Source of the DNA: Treponema phagedenis
GTDB lineage: Bacteria; Spirochaetota; Spirochaetia; Treponematales; Treponemataceae
Assembly (NCBI RefSeq): GCF_008153345.1
Contig: NZ_CP042818.1
Location: 2,356,001 to 2,420,000 of the forward strand
Reading direction: 5' to 3'
DNA length: 64,000 bases
Shown here piece by piece: positions 17,470 through 25,639 of the stretch (within the stretch, counting starts at the first letter, position 1; each line of letters opens with the position of its first letter). The translations under genes were made by a program, and so were the position numbers. The notes under the pieces were generated by a model. It was not told the DNA's origin. It was given only the letters and a program-made list of their open reading frames with translations, and ran no database searches.

Positions 17470-18391
17470 GTATAACGTTTTTTAACAACTCGATCCGTGT
17501 TTGATATACTTTATACGGACTGTAAAAAGTTTCATAAAAAGAGTCCGACACGGCGCACGGGCGAACCCTTAGAATTGCTACTTTTGGTTCGCCTACGAGT
17601 TTAAAAGCTTCAATATTTACAAAACAGTGTTGATGCTTTTAAACATCGTTTTGAATTTGAGCACGGGCGAACCCTTAGAATTGCTACTTTTGGTTCGCCT
17701 ACGAGTTTAAAAGCTTCAATATTTACAAAACAGTGTTGATGCTTTTAAACATCGTTTTGAATTTGAGCACGGGCGAACCCTTAGAATTGCTACTTTTGGT
17801 TCGCCTACGAGTTTAAAAGCTTCAATATTTACAAAACAGTGTTGATGCTTTTAAACATCGTTTTGAATTTGAGCACGGGCGAACCTTTAGAATTGCTACT
17901 TTTGGTTCGCCTACGAGTTTAAAAGCTTCAATATTTACAAAACAGTGTTGATGCTTTTAAACATCGTTTTGAATTTGAGCACGGGCGAACCTTTAGAATT
18001 GCTACTTTTGGTTCGCCTACGAGTTTAAAAGCTTCAATATTTACAAAACAGTGTTGATGCTTTTAAACATCGTTTGAATTTGAGCAAGGGCGAACCCTTA
18101 GAATTGCTACTTTTGGTTCGCCTACGAGTTTAAAAGCTTCAATATTTACAAAACAGTGTTGATGCTTTTAAACATCGTTTGAATTTGAGCAAGGGCGAAC
18201 CCTTAGAATTGCTACTTTTGGTTCGCCTACGAGTTTAAAAGCTTCAATATTTACAAAACAGTGTTGATGCTTTTAAACATCGTTTGAATTTGAGCAAGGG
18301 TGAGCAAACTTACCATAGTAATGCTGAATCTGCAAACTACTATCGCTAATGCTCCGATTACTAACAGTAACTTAATTACAAAACGTTATAC
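17470..18391 (+). repeat. Dispersed hairpin element, copy R3, with both terminal inverted repeats
   Basis: 922 bp bounded by GTATAACGTTTTTT (17470-17483) and AAAACGTTATAC (18380-18391), which are inverted repeats. Inside are the core GAGTCCGACACGGCGCA (about 17541-17557), a seven-copy tandem array, the conserved segment ACTTACCATAGTAATGCTGA, and the tail TTAATTACAAAACGTTATAC. There is no transposase and no open reading frame. No target-site duplication is obvious. This is the best-bounded copy in the window and defines the family. Confidence 0.8.
17555..18293 (+). repeat. Seven-copy 105/106-bp tandem array inside R3
   Basis: Units begin at 17555, 17661, 17767, 17873, 17979, 18084 and 18189. 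Four junctions are 106 bp apart; the last units are 105 bp because one T of CGTTTTGAATT is lost. Each unit holds two hairpins: GGCGAACC ... GGTTCGCC, and GTTTAAAAGC ... GCTTTTAAAC (the second extended by TTCAA/TTGAT). Unit-specific changes (ACCCTT versus ACCTTT; GCACGGG versus GCAAGGG) show stepwise expansion rather than an assembly error. Confidence 0.9.
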
Positions 18392-18401
18392 GAGCCTTTA
18401 C

Positions 18402-18424
18402 CTGCCCTTTTAAAATAAGGGCAG
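18402..18424 (-). terminator. Hairpin downstream of the MATE gene
   Basis: CTGCCCTT and AAGGGCAG form an 8-bp stem with a 7-nt loop just after the stop codon of the MATE gene on the minus strand. There is no U-tract on either strand, so termination is only suggested. Confidence 0.4.
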
Positions 18425-18437
18425 AATCTCCTAAACA

Positions 18438-19787
18438 TTACCTTTCGCCCATCCGTAAAATCTTTTCCGCTCTTTTTCTCCAAGGACCGAAAAAGTAGTA
18501 CAGTATATTAGCAGCGCAGCCTATTGCAAACCCGATTACAATCGCAAGCCATACTCCGTTATATGAAAGATGAGGCGATAAAGCGTATGCGAGCGGGACT
18601 CGTACGAGCCACATAGCCAAAAGAGTTGAAATCATTGCAAAAAGTGTATCTCCTGCTCCGCGAATAACTCCGCCGACAATGAACATGGTAGATTGCAATA
18701 TATAACCCGGTGCCACAATTTTCAGATAGCTTAATCCTATTTTCAGTGCTTCGTCGTTTACACCGAATATGCGCAAAAAGAAAGAAGCAAAGGTTAAAAT
18801 AATCAGAACACTTATTCCGACAGCTATACAGCCGAGAAATAGCGAGCTTCGCAAGCCACGTCTTACGCGATCTGTTTTTTTTGCACCGAGGTTTTGTCCG
18901 GTAAACGATGAAATTGCCATGCCGATATTAATGGCGGGCATTACTGCAAAACTGTCAAGTTTCCCTACTGCGGCATACGCGGCGGCGGCATCGGCTCCAA
19001 AAGTGTTTACAATAGAGGTCATTGCTGTTAAACCTGCGCCGACAAGCGCCTGTTGAATACCGGAAGGAAGTCCGAGTTTAATAGAATCCGAACAAATTGC
19101 TTTATCAAAACGAAGCTTAAAAAAATTGACCTGCATTTCTTTGATCTTAATTTGTGCATAGGCGATAAGCCAAAACATTGCAACACCTTGAGAAATAATG
19201 GTCGCCCATGCGGCTCCTTTTACGCCCCAATGAAAAACGGCAACAAATAAGAGATCCAGAATAATATTGAGGATGGTTGAAATTATCAATCCATAAAGCG
19301 GTGTTTTCGAATCGCCGAAGCCGCGCAGCAATGCAGCATAGCCGTTATAGCCGAAGGTAAAAAGCATACCGATAAAAATAATCTGTAGATACTCAACTGC
19401 GGAAGGATATATTTCCGGAGGAGTGTGGATTATACGCAATGTCCATGGAGTAGTGATATATCCTAAAACAGAGATAACAATGCCGCACCAAAATAAAATA
19501 ATGATTGTAGTATGAATAACTTTTTTTACCTGCTCAATTTGCCGCGCGCCGTAAAACTGAGCAAGTAAAATATTTGCCGCCATAGTAAAGCCCATGATAA
19601 GCGAAATAAATATAAATATGATAGGGAAAGATTGTCCGACGGCGGCAAGCGCATGCGACCCGATAAATTGACCGACAACAACACTGTCTACAATATTATA
19701 CAGTTGCTGGAAAATATTCCCTAAAAGCAAGGGAAGGGAAAATAAGGTAATTGCTTTCAGCTCATTACCGACGGTTAAATCTTTCAT
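18438..19787 (-). CDS. MATE-family multidrug/Na+ antiporter
   Basis: 449 residues with about 12 predicted membrane helices, the MATE size and layout. The N-terminal LFSLPLLLGNIFQQLYNIVDSVVVGQFIG and the AINIGMAISSFTGQNLGAKK segment (about residue 280) are strongly family-like, and two homologous halves are visible. Such proteins export drugs or metabolites in exchange for Na+ or H+ at the inner membrane. It is a single gene between a repeat element and the decayed gdh locus. The substrate cannot be told from the sequence. Confidence 0.93.
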   Translation of the reverse strand: MKDLTVGNELKAITLFSLPLLLGNIFQQLYNIVDSVVVGQFIGSHALAAVGQSFPIIFIFISLIMGFTMAANILLAQFYGARQIEQVKKVIHTTIIILFWCGIVISVLGYITTPWTLRIIHTPPEIYPSAVEYLQIIFIGMLFTFGYNGYAALLRGFGDSKTPLYGLIISTILNIILDLLFVAVFHWGVKGAAWATIISQGVAMFWLIAYAQIKIKEMQVNFFKLRFDKAICSDSIKLGLPSGIQQALVGAGLTAMTSIVNTFGADAAAAYAAVGKLDSFAVMPAINIGMAISSFTGQNLGAKKTDRVRRGLRSSLFLGCIAVGISVLIILTFASFFLRIFGVNDEALKIGLSYLKIVAPGYILQSTMFIVGGVIRGAGDTLFAMISTLLAMWLVRVPLAYALSPHLSYNGVWLAIVIGFAIGCAANILYYFFGPWRKRAEKILRMGER

Positions 19788-19879
19788 AAAAGGTGTCTTC
19801 CTATTATTGAGATTTTAACTAATCGGTGCACTGCAAGCATATGTGCAGCCACCCGTAGTAAAGTATTATATTCTCCTTT

Positions 19880-20536
19880 CATTTTTCAAACATTGCTGAA
19901 AGACTCAAGAAGTTTTTCTACGACTTTCTCATGTGTTTTTTCTTTGTTCGATAAAAACCCTAAAATTTTTTACCTGCTTAAAATATGAAGTAATAATTTC
20001 ACTCAAGCTACCCATACTATTAGGAAGCATAATATTCCTCTTTGGTTTAAAAATCTGCTTGCTATCTTGATTTATAACTCCATTTGCAGATTCTATAATC
20101 ATTTGCGCACTGGCTCTCTTTTAGAATTTTCTGCATTGAGTCAATTTACATTTAGGGGGTACCATAAACTCATCGGTTTCAAACTCTAAAAGTTCGGCAT
20201 CGCTACAGCGACCGGCATGTTCTGCAGTATAGGCTTTAAAACTCTTTCCCGAATCGTAGAAAGCTTGTAAATCTTTGCAAGAAAACCCTTCCGGATTATG
20301 AAACCCCGCGAAATTATTCGGAATAGCGATATCTGTATACCCCAGCGCTATTAAAGATTTATAATAGTTTTTGCAGACTCACTGCTTCGGATCACAATCC
20401 GACAATTTTTTTAGTGAATGCTTTTTTTGAGTAAAAGTTCAAAACCTACGAGTATAAGTTCACCAGTATTTGATTCAGTTTGTTCTAAAGAAACGCTCAT
20501 TACGATAGGATTACCCACAAGGTAAGCATTCTCCAT
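19880..20536 (-). pseudogene. Decayed glutamate dehydrogenase gene (5'-truncated, frameshifted)
   Basis: Reading the minus strand in shifting frames gives consecutive pieces of a Glu dehydrogenase. Near 20530-20411 LVGNPIVMSVSLEQTESNTG matches the family pattern GKPIxxGGSLGRxEATG. At about 20370-20121 GFHNPEG and SDAELLEFETDEFMVPP match YNPDG and NEELLELDCDILVPAA. At about 20110-19960 IIESANGVINQDSKQIF and IITSYFKQVKNF match VVEAANGPTTxEADxIL and VTVSYFEWVQN, followed by a helix KTHEKVVEKLLESF in another frame. There are several stops and frameshifts, and the first third of the gene is absent. The assignment comes from aligning motifs by eye to the known family pattern. It is clearly non-functional. 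Confidence 0.72.
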
Positions 20537-20552
20537 TCAGATTATATAAAAA

Positions 20553-21155
20553 TTATTCAATAAGATTATTTATTTCATTCAAGATATCTTTAAAATCCAA
20601 TGGTTTTCTAAAAAATTTGTCTGCACCGATCGATAGCATTTCTTCTTCAATATCTTCATCATCCAAAGCAGTGATAACCATGACATAGGGATCTCCAAAA
20701 GACGGCTCACTTTTTATTTTTGCACAAATCTGTTTTCCGCCTACACCCGGAAGGTCCAAATCAAGCAAAATCAATCCAACTTTATGTTGTACAAGTTGCG
20801 CGCCTGCGTCAAAGCCATCAAAAGACTGATACAGTGTTAAAGAAGGAATATGCTTTCGCAAGTATGCAGCTATCCCATCGTTCAAGCCTTTGTCATCATC
20901 AATGATAATCAATGAATTCCAGTGTGGGACATCTTCTTCATCTAAAAGCCCTTCAGGAATTTTCATTCCGCGTTCTTTAATAAAGTCTAAAAAATCTTCT
21001 TTGTATACACGATACTGACCACCCGGAGTGTTAAAAGCCTTAAGATAGCCATTACGAATCCAGTTGATTGCCGTTTGATTAACTACTCCACACATATCAG
21101 CCACTTCAAGAGCTGAAAACATTTGTATTTTTCTTCTTTGAGTTTTTTTATTCAT
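20553..21155 (-). CDS. DNA-binding (MerR/excisionase-like HTH) protein fused to a receiver domain
   Basis: 200 residues. Residues 13-57 form a MerR/excisionase-type winged HTH (SALEVADMCGVVNQTAINWIRNGYLKAFNTPGGQYRV). Residues 80-198 are a CheY-like receiver with the acidic pair at 86-88, phospho-acceptor Asp132 in LLDLDLPGVGG and Lys184 in FRKP. This order (DNA-binding domain first, receiver last) is the reverse of the usual response regulator. No histidine kinase is adjacent. The start overlaps the end of recX by 8 bp, so it is co-transcribed with the ribosomal-protein operon. Its targets are unknown. Confidence 0.85.
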   Translation of the reverse strand: MNKKTQRRKIQMFSALEVADMCGVVNQTAINWIRNGYLKAFNTPGGQYRVYKEDFLDFIKERGMKIPEGLLDEEDVPHWNSLIIIDDDKGLNDGIAAYLRKHIPSLTLYQSFDGFDAGAQLVQHKVGLILLDLDLPGVGGKQICAKIKSEPSFGDPYVMVITALDDEDIEEEMLSIGADKFFRKPLDFKDILNEINNLIE

Positions 21156-21840
21156 TTATATATCTCTCCTCTAAGGTTTGGATAGAATTTTTGTAAAACC
21201 CGCATTCTTTTAAACATGTTTCCGCCATTGCATAAGAAAAACCTTTGCGCTGTAATGACTGAATGATCTTAGATCTTACACACATTTTTTTCAGCTGTTT
21301 TCTTGTGGCTCTTAAGCATAGTTGTTTTTCATCATGTTCAGCAAAGAAACTCTTTAATGCTTCTATAGAATGAGCTTTTGAAATACCGCGTTTTTTTAGC
21401 TCTGCATATAAGCGAGCATATCCCTCATTTGTTGCGTTTGCACGATTGCGAAGCCACGCATCTGCAAATCTTTTATCATCAATATACCCGAGATTTCTCA
21501 ACAAGTCTATAACAGGCTCTATATCTCTTTTTTTGAAACCTTTTTTTATCAGTTTGTTCTGCAACTGATACACAGAATGCTCTGCCCTATTCAAATATGT
21601 TACGGCAGAGCATTCTATAATATATTGATTTACGGCAGACGCAACTATGTCAAATTCGCGATCACTTAGTTTTCGGTTTAAAAGCAATTCAGGATTATCT
21701 GAAAAATCCTGCAAATAATTTCTTCTTGTGATAAGCGAAATTCCGCTTTCAGTATATATTTTAATTAAGTTTGTAGCAAGATAATGAATATCCCGTAAAA
21801 TAATATTATCGTTTGCTGAATTGGAATTTTCGTCTAGCAC
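21148..21840 (-). CDS. recX: RecX-family regulator of RecA
   Basis: About 230 residues. Three-helix repeats typical of RecX are visible: HSVYQLQNKLIKKGFKKRDIEPVIDLLRNLGYIDDKRFADAWLRNR is followed by ARLYAELKKRGISKAHSIEAL and a third repeat ending in GFSYAMAETCLKE. RecX binds RecA filaments and limits recombinase activity. The start is uncertain: a GTG at 21840 overlaps rpsI by 35 bp, and an in-frame ATG at 21882 would overlap it by 77 bp. I favour GTG. No good ribosome-binding site is seen, so translation is probably coupled to rpsI. Confidence 0.82.
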   Translation of the reverse strand: MLDENSNSANDNIILRDIHYLATNLIKIYTESGISLITRRNYLQDFSDNPELLLNRKLSDREFDIVASAVNQYIIECSAVTYLNRAEHSVYQLQNKLIKKGFKKRDIEPVIDLLRNLGYIDDKRFADAWLRNRANATNEGYARLYAELKKRGISKAHSIEALKSFFAEHDEKQLCLRATRKQLKKMCVRSKIIQSLQRKGFSYAMAETCLKECGFYKNSIQTLEERYINE

Positions 21841-22195
21841 CGCGCTGCCCGTATTTTTTACGTTCAACCATACGCGAATCACGAGTTAATAAGCCGTTTG
21901 CTTTTAACGAGGTATGGTTAGAAACATCGACCTGTGTAAGAGCTCGAGCAATCCCATGAGAACACGCCCCAGCCTGCCCGTTCAGCCCACCCCCATATAC
22001 ATTGATAATAATATCATACTTTGCATCACTTGAGGTAACCATTAAAGGTTGTTTTGCCTGTTGTACCTGTTCCGGTGTTGCAAAATAAGCATTTATATCC
22101 TTATTGTTGACGGTTACGGTTCCTTTTCCTTCACGAATATACACGCGAGCAACCGCTGTTTTTCGCCGTCCTGTTCCTATTGCGATATTCTTCAC
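21806..22195 (-). CDS. rpsI: 30S ribosomal protein S9
   Basis: 129 residues, normal for S9. It starts with the conserved GTGRRKTAVARVYIREGKG, has the GGGLNGQAGA stretch, and ends in KFQFSKR, the basic C-terminal tail that reaches the P-site tRNA. It is 10 bp downstream of rplM in the universal L13-S9 pair. The end of the gene overlaps the start of recX. Confidence 0.98.
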   Translation of the reverse strand: MKNIAIGTGRRKTAVARVYIREGKGTVTVNNKDINAYFATPEQVQQAKQPLMVTSSDAKYDIIINVYGGGLNGQAGACSHGIARALTQVDVSNHTSLKANGLLTRDSRMVERKKYGQRGARRKFQFSKR

Positions 22196-22205
22196 GATTT
22201 ACTCC

Positions 22206-22634
22206 TTAAAATTCTATCTTCTTAGGGTTTTGTGCACCATGCGGATGATCGGCTCCCGCATAGATTTTTACGTTTTTTATCAACTTGCGTCCAAGCGGCC
22301 CCTTCGGCAACATTCCTTTCACAGCTAATCGAAGCGGTTCCCAAGGTTTCTTTTGGATCAACTTTTCAAAAGTTATTCCGCGAATACCGCCGGCATACCC
22401 GGTATGGTGATAATAAATTTTATCGCTTGCTTTATTTCCGGTAACGGCGATTTTATCGGCATTGATAACAACAATATAATCACCGTTTTCCTGATGCGGT
22501 GCATAAATTGTTTTATGCTTACCGCGCACCATGCTTGCCACTTTTGCAGCGACTCTTCCGAGAGGTTTTCCTTCAGCATCAATGATATACCATTCGCGCG
22601 GAACCTCAGCTTCTTTCATAAAAATAGTTTTCAT
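22206..22634 (-). CDS. rplM: 50S ribosomal protein L13
   Basis: 142 residues. Family motifs include WYIIDAEGKPLGRVAAKVA at the N-terminus, YAPHQENGDYIVVINADKI, YHHTGYAGGI and MLPKGPLGRKLIKNVKIYAG. It is an early-assembling large-subunit protein. It is first in the rplM-rpsI-recX-regulator operon, with its own promoter (22686-22715). The leader is about 45 nt and contains the ribosome-binding site AAGGT. Confidence 0.98.
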   Translation of the reverse strand: MKTIFMKEAEVPREWYIIDAEGKPLGRVAAKVASMVRGKHKTIYAPHQENGDYIVVINADKIAVTGNKASDKIYYHHTGYAGGIRGITFEKLIQKKPWEPLRLAVKGMLPKGPLGRKLIKNVKIYAGADHPHGAQNPKKIEF

Positions 22635-22685
22635 TTGTCTAAATACCTTTATATTAGTTATTTTTGCAGATAATCAGGGAATGCC

Positions 22686-22715
22686 AGTATACAATAATTA
22701 TCTGAACAAGGTCAA
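22686..22715 (-). promoter_or_regulatory. Promoter of rplM-rpsI operon
   Basis: On the minus strand TTGACC (22710-22715) and TATACT (22686-22691) are 18 bp apart, a good sigma-70 type promoter about 45-50 bp before the rplM start codon. Confidence 0.7.
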
Positions 22716-22752
22716 TAGTTTGGGTAAAATCCGACGAAGAGAATTTTACTGA

Positions 22753-23004
22753 TTATTTATTTTCTTCCATTGCCTTCATCGCCGCTTCTTCTTTTTTTGC
22801 ATCCTGTTTATCTTTGATATCGGCAACACCGATAAAAACAGCAATTAAGCCGATAAAAGCGGAAAAAATAGGCAAACCTCCTCTCAGGAAAAGAAGAATA
22901 TCTTTACCCCATCCCAAACCGAAACCTGCAGTTTCCGGTGAGAGAGCTGCAAAGACAGTGAATGCAATAAAAATAATACCTACAGCTAAAGCAAACATAT
23001 ACAC
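22753..23004 (-). CDS. Small inner-membrane protein of unknown function
   Basis: 83 residues with two hydrophobic helices (about residues 2-20 and 41-62) separated by a short Gly-rich loop (AGFGLGWGKDIL), then a charged, Lys/Glu-rich cytoplasmic tail. A strong ribosome-binding site (AGGGGAG) precedes the ATG, and a TTGACA box lies about 65 bp upstream. Size and composition recall small envelope-associated proteins, but I do not recognise a family. It is a single gene between rplM and the opp region. Confidence 0.7.
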   Translation of the reverse strand: MYMFALAVGIIFIAFTVFAALSPETAGFGLGWGKDILLFLRGGLPIFSAFIGLIAVFIGVADIKDKQDAKKEEAAMKAMEENK

Positions 23005-23042
23005 TCCCCTGTTGTTTTAAGTTTATATAATTAAAGCACCAT

Positions 23043-23071
23043 ATCTTGCCATAAATAAAAAAAATTGTCAA
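23043..23071 (-). promoter_or_regulatory. Possible promoter of the 83-residue membrane protein gene
   Basis: Minus strand TTGACA (23066-23071), 17 bp spacer rich in T, then CAAGAT (23043-23048). The -35 is perfect but the -10 is weak. Confidence 0.35.
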
Positions 23072-23126
23072 TGAAGCAAAAAAGAGTAAAATGCAAAAAA
23101 GCACTCGCGTTAGCGGCTTGGAGGGC

Positions 23127-23191
23127 GGCGAGCGGTTTTTTCAAAAACCGTTCGCCGGATCATTTGGCGACAGCAATTTCTGTCGCCAAAT
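23127..23191. repeat. Two strong adjacent hairpins in a GC-rich spacer
   Basis: The first hairpin (23127-23156) has 14-bp arms (GGCGAGCGGTTTTT / AAAAACCGTTCGCC, one G-U pair) around a 2-nt loop. The second (23162-23191) has perfect 12-bp arms (ATTTGGCGACAG / CTGTCGCCAAAT) around a 6-nt loop. They lie in a GC-rich island (about 23100-23300) unlike the AT-rich flanks. There is no supported gene in the 494-bp gap 23005-23498. They may be a bidirectional terminator pair or a mobile hairpin repeat. Confidence 0.7.
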
Positions 23192-23311
23192 AGCCGTAGC
23201 CCGGAATGACGCGGCGGTTTGCAAGCGGAATGCTCCGGCAAAGGCAAATACGGAGCCGGTTTTACGGAAAAGCTCAAACCCAACGCCCAAGCAAATAGAA
23301 TCCTGCTCATA

Positions 23312-23449
23312 GTATAATACTTTTTTAATAAGTCAATTATTTTTTAATACATCTTACAAAGCATAAAAAATTTTATAAAAAGAGTCCGACACAACGGTTT
23401 GCTTAATGCTCCAATTACTAACAGCAACTAAATTATAAAACGGTGTAAC
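23312..23449 (+). repeat. Dispersed hairpin element, copy R4 (minimal, 138 bp)
   Basis: Begins GTATAATACTTTTTTAATAA, contains TACATCTTACAAAGCAT, AAAATTTTATAAAAAGAG, the core TCCGACAC and the right part GCTCCAATTACTAACAGCAAC, and ends AAAACGGTGTAAC. It lacks the internal hairpin modules, so it shows the minimal skeleton of the family. It lies just downstream of oppF. Confidence 0.7.
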
Positions 23450-23498
23450 AGGTTTTTGCCTCACGTGAAATCTATTCGTTCATGCACGGCTTGCGTTT

Positions 23499-24524
23499 TT
23501 ATTCATACAAAAAGCAGGCAACATGATGCCCTGTTTTTCCTTCCTGCAAAGACGGAATAGCGGAGGCGCAGCGTTCCATTCGTTTGGGACAGCGGTCGTA
23601 AAAATAACAGCCCTGCTGCTCCTGATCGGGGGAAGGAACATCGCCTGATAAGATAATCCGCTGCCGTTTGCGCTCAATTTCAGGATCGGGGATTGGAGCT
23701 GCCGAAAGAAGCGCTTCAGTATACGGGTGCATAGGGTTTTTATAGAGATCGACCGAGTCGGCAATTTCAACAATAATGCCGAGATACATAACGGCAATTC
23801 TGGTTGAAATATATCGGATAACCGCCAAATCATGGGCGATAAAAAGATAGGTTAAGCCGAATTCTTCTTGTAAGTCCTTAAAAAGATTGAGTATCTGTGC
23901 TTGAATGGAAACATCAAGGGCACTGACCGGCTCGTCCGCCAAGATGAGTTCAGGCTGCAAGGCAAGGGCGCGGGCAATACCGATGCGCTGGCGTTGACCG
24001 CCTGAAAACTCATGCGGATATCGGTTGGAAAAAAAACGGGAAAGCCCTACTTTTTCCATCAGCACTTCAACCCGCTCGGTAATCTCGTCATTTGTATACG
24101 AAAGGATTCCCCGCTTGGTTAGTATTTTCAAAGGTTCGGCAATAATGCTGCCTGCGGTCATGCGCGGGTTAAGCGAGGCATACGGATCCTGAAATACCAT
24201 TTGCATATCTTTTCTTGCGCGCATAAGCTCCTGCTTTGAGCAGCGTGCCAAATCTACGCCTTTAAACACTACCGAGCCGGAGGTAGGTTTATAAAGCTGG
24301 GCAATAGCGCGGATAGCTGTTGATTTTCCGCAGCCCGATTCGCCGACTAAGCCGAGCGTTTCTCCTTTTTTAATCGAAAAACTGATTCCGTCGACTGCGC
24401 GGATTGCGCCTTTTTTCCGCTTAAAAATACTGCCTTCTGTGAATGGAAAATGAAGCTTTAAATCTTTAACCGTGAGTAAATCATTTGTTTCAGGCAGTGT
24501 GTTTGTATCTTCTTGATTTTTCAT
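23499..24524 (-). CDS. oppF: Oligopeptide ABC transporter ATPase OppF
   Basis: 341 residues. Walker A GESGCGKST (about residues 60-68), the signature FSGGQRQRIGIARAL, and Walker B LILADEPVSALD are all present. The C-terminal extension holds the CYFYDRCPKRMERC cysteine motif of Opp/Dpp ATPases (oligo_HPY domain). It powers peptide import with OppD. It is the last gene of the minus-strand oppABCDF operon, 63 bp from oppD. Confidence 0.95.
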   Translation of the reverse strand: MKNQEDTNTLPETNDLLTVKDLKLHFPFTEGSIFKRKKGAIRAVDGISFSIKKGETLGLVGESGCGKSTAIRAIAQLYKPTSGSVVFKGVDLARCSKQELMRARKDMQMVFQDPYASLNPRMTAGSIIAEPLKILTKRGILSYTNDEITERVEVLMEKVGLSRFFSNRYPHEFSGGQRQRIGIARALALQPELILADEPVSALDVSIQAQILNLFKDLQEEFGLTYLFIAHDLAVIRYISTRIAVMYLGIIVEIADSVDLYKNPMHPYTEALLSAAPIPDPEIERKRQRIILSGDVPSPDQEQQGCYFYDRCPKRMERCASAIPSLQEGKTGHHVACFLYE

Positions 24525-24587
24525 ATCTTATTCCTTCCATTATAGTGAACATAAATGTACATAAACATAATGCTCAAAGTACTCGGT

Positions 24588-25637
24588 TTATTTAGCGGCG
24601 GCAAAAGAAGCCTGTTTTTTCGGTATTTCCGGCGATGGGGCTGCCGCTTGGTCTGTATAAAGCCAGCAGCTTGCATGGTGCTGTGCCGAAAACTCATGCG
24701 AGGCAGGGTATGCCGTTTTGCAGCGCTCTTGTACTTGATTGCAGCGGGGATAAAAGGGACAGCAAGGCGGCAAGTCAATTACGTTGGGGGGCTGCCCCGT
24801 AATGGAAAAAAGCCGTTCCGCATTTTCTTTATCAAGGCGGGGCACCGATTTAATGAGTCCCTGCGTATACGGATGAGAGGGGCTTGTAAATAGCTCATCA
24901 ACGGTTCCCTGTTCCACAATGCGCCCCGCATACATAACACAAACACTGTCGCACATGCCGGCAACAAGTCCGAGCGAATGGGTGATCATAATCACCGCGG
25001 TTCCAAGCCGAGCGCTTAAGTCTCCGATTAAGTCTAAAATTTGAGCCTGAATAGTGACATCAAGGGCGCTTGTCGGCTCATCGGCAATAAGAATTTCAGG
25101 ATCGCAGCTTAATGCCATTGCAATCATAACACGCTGCCGCATACCGCCTGAAAACTGATGCGGGTAAGAATCAACACGTTTTTCCGCCGCGGGGATGCCT
25201 ACCAATTTAAGCATTTCAATGGCTCTGTCCCGTGAATCTTTTTTTGACAAACCCTGATGTAAGCGGATTGTCTCTATCATTTGGGTAGAGATTTTAAGAA
25301 AAGGATTTAAACTGGTCATCGGATCCTGAAAAATCATAGAGATTTTATTTCCCCGCAGTTGGCGGATTTCATTTTTATCCATTTTTAAAATATCTTTTCC
25401 ATTAAACCACACCTCTCCGCCGACAATTTTTCCGGGCGGGTTCGGAATCAGATTCATGATAGCTAAATTAGTAACACTTTTCCCGGAGCCGGACTCTCCT
25501 ACGATGGCAAGCATTTCTCGCTTGTGTAAATTAAAGGTTACGCCGTCAACTGCTTTGACAATGCCGGAATCAGTCCAAAACCAGCTTCGTAAATTTTTTA
25601 CTTCTAAGATTATTTCATCTGTTTTTTGATTATTCAT
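24588..25637 (-). CDS. oppD: Oligopeptide ABC transporter ATPase OppD
   Basis: 349 residues. Walker [10 protein letters not shown], signature [15 protein letters not shown], Walker [13 protein letters not shown]. The C-terminal [14 protein letters not shown] cysteine motif fits the Opp/Dpp group, which can bind an iron-sulfur cluster. It hydrolyses ATP together with OppF. The start is 2 bp from the end of oppC, indicating tight coupling. Confidence 0.95.
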   Translation of the reverse strand: MNNQKTDEIILEVKNLRSWFWTDSGIVKAVDGVTFNLHKREMLAIVGESGSGKSVTNLAIMNLIPNPPGKIVGGEVWFNGKDILKMDKNEIRQLRGNKISMIFQDPMTSLNPFLKISTQMIETIRLHQGLSKKDSRDRAIEMLKLVGIPAAEKRVDSYPHQFSGGMRQRVMIAMALSCDPEILIADEPTSALDVTIQAQILDLIGDLSARLGTAVIMITHSLGLVAGMCDSVCVMYAGRIVEQGTVDELFTSPSHPYTQGLIKSVPRLDKENAERLFSITGQPPNVIDLPPCCPFYPRCNQVQERCKTAYPASHEFSAQHHASCWLYTDQAAAPSPEIPKKQASFAAAK

Positions 25638-25639
25638 AA

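Noticed and set aside
17555-18293. The repeated hairpins could be integron attC sites (treponemes can carry chromosomal integrons).
   Set aside because: No integrase gene or cassette ORFs lie between the units, the arms do not show the conserved attC core (GTTRRRY), and the units are in direct tandem without gene cassettes. They are better explained as modules of the inverted-repeat element.
17555-18293. CRISPR array with direct repeats.
   Set aside because: The units are 105-106 bp and almost identical over their whole length, so there are no variable spacers; no cas genes are present.
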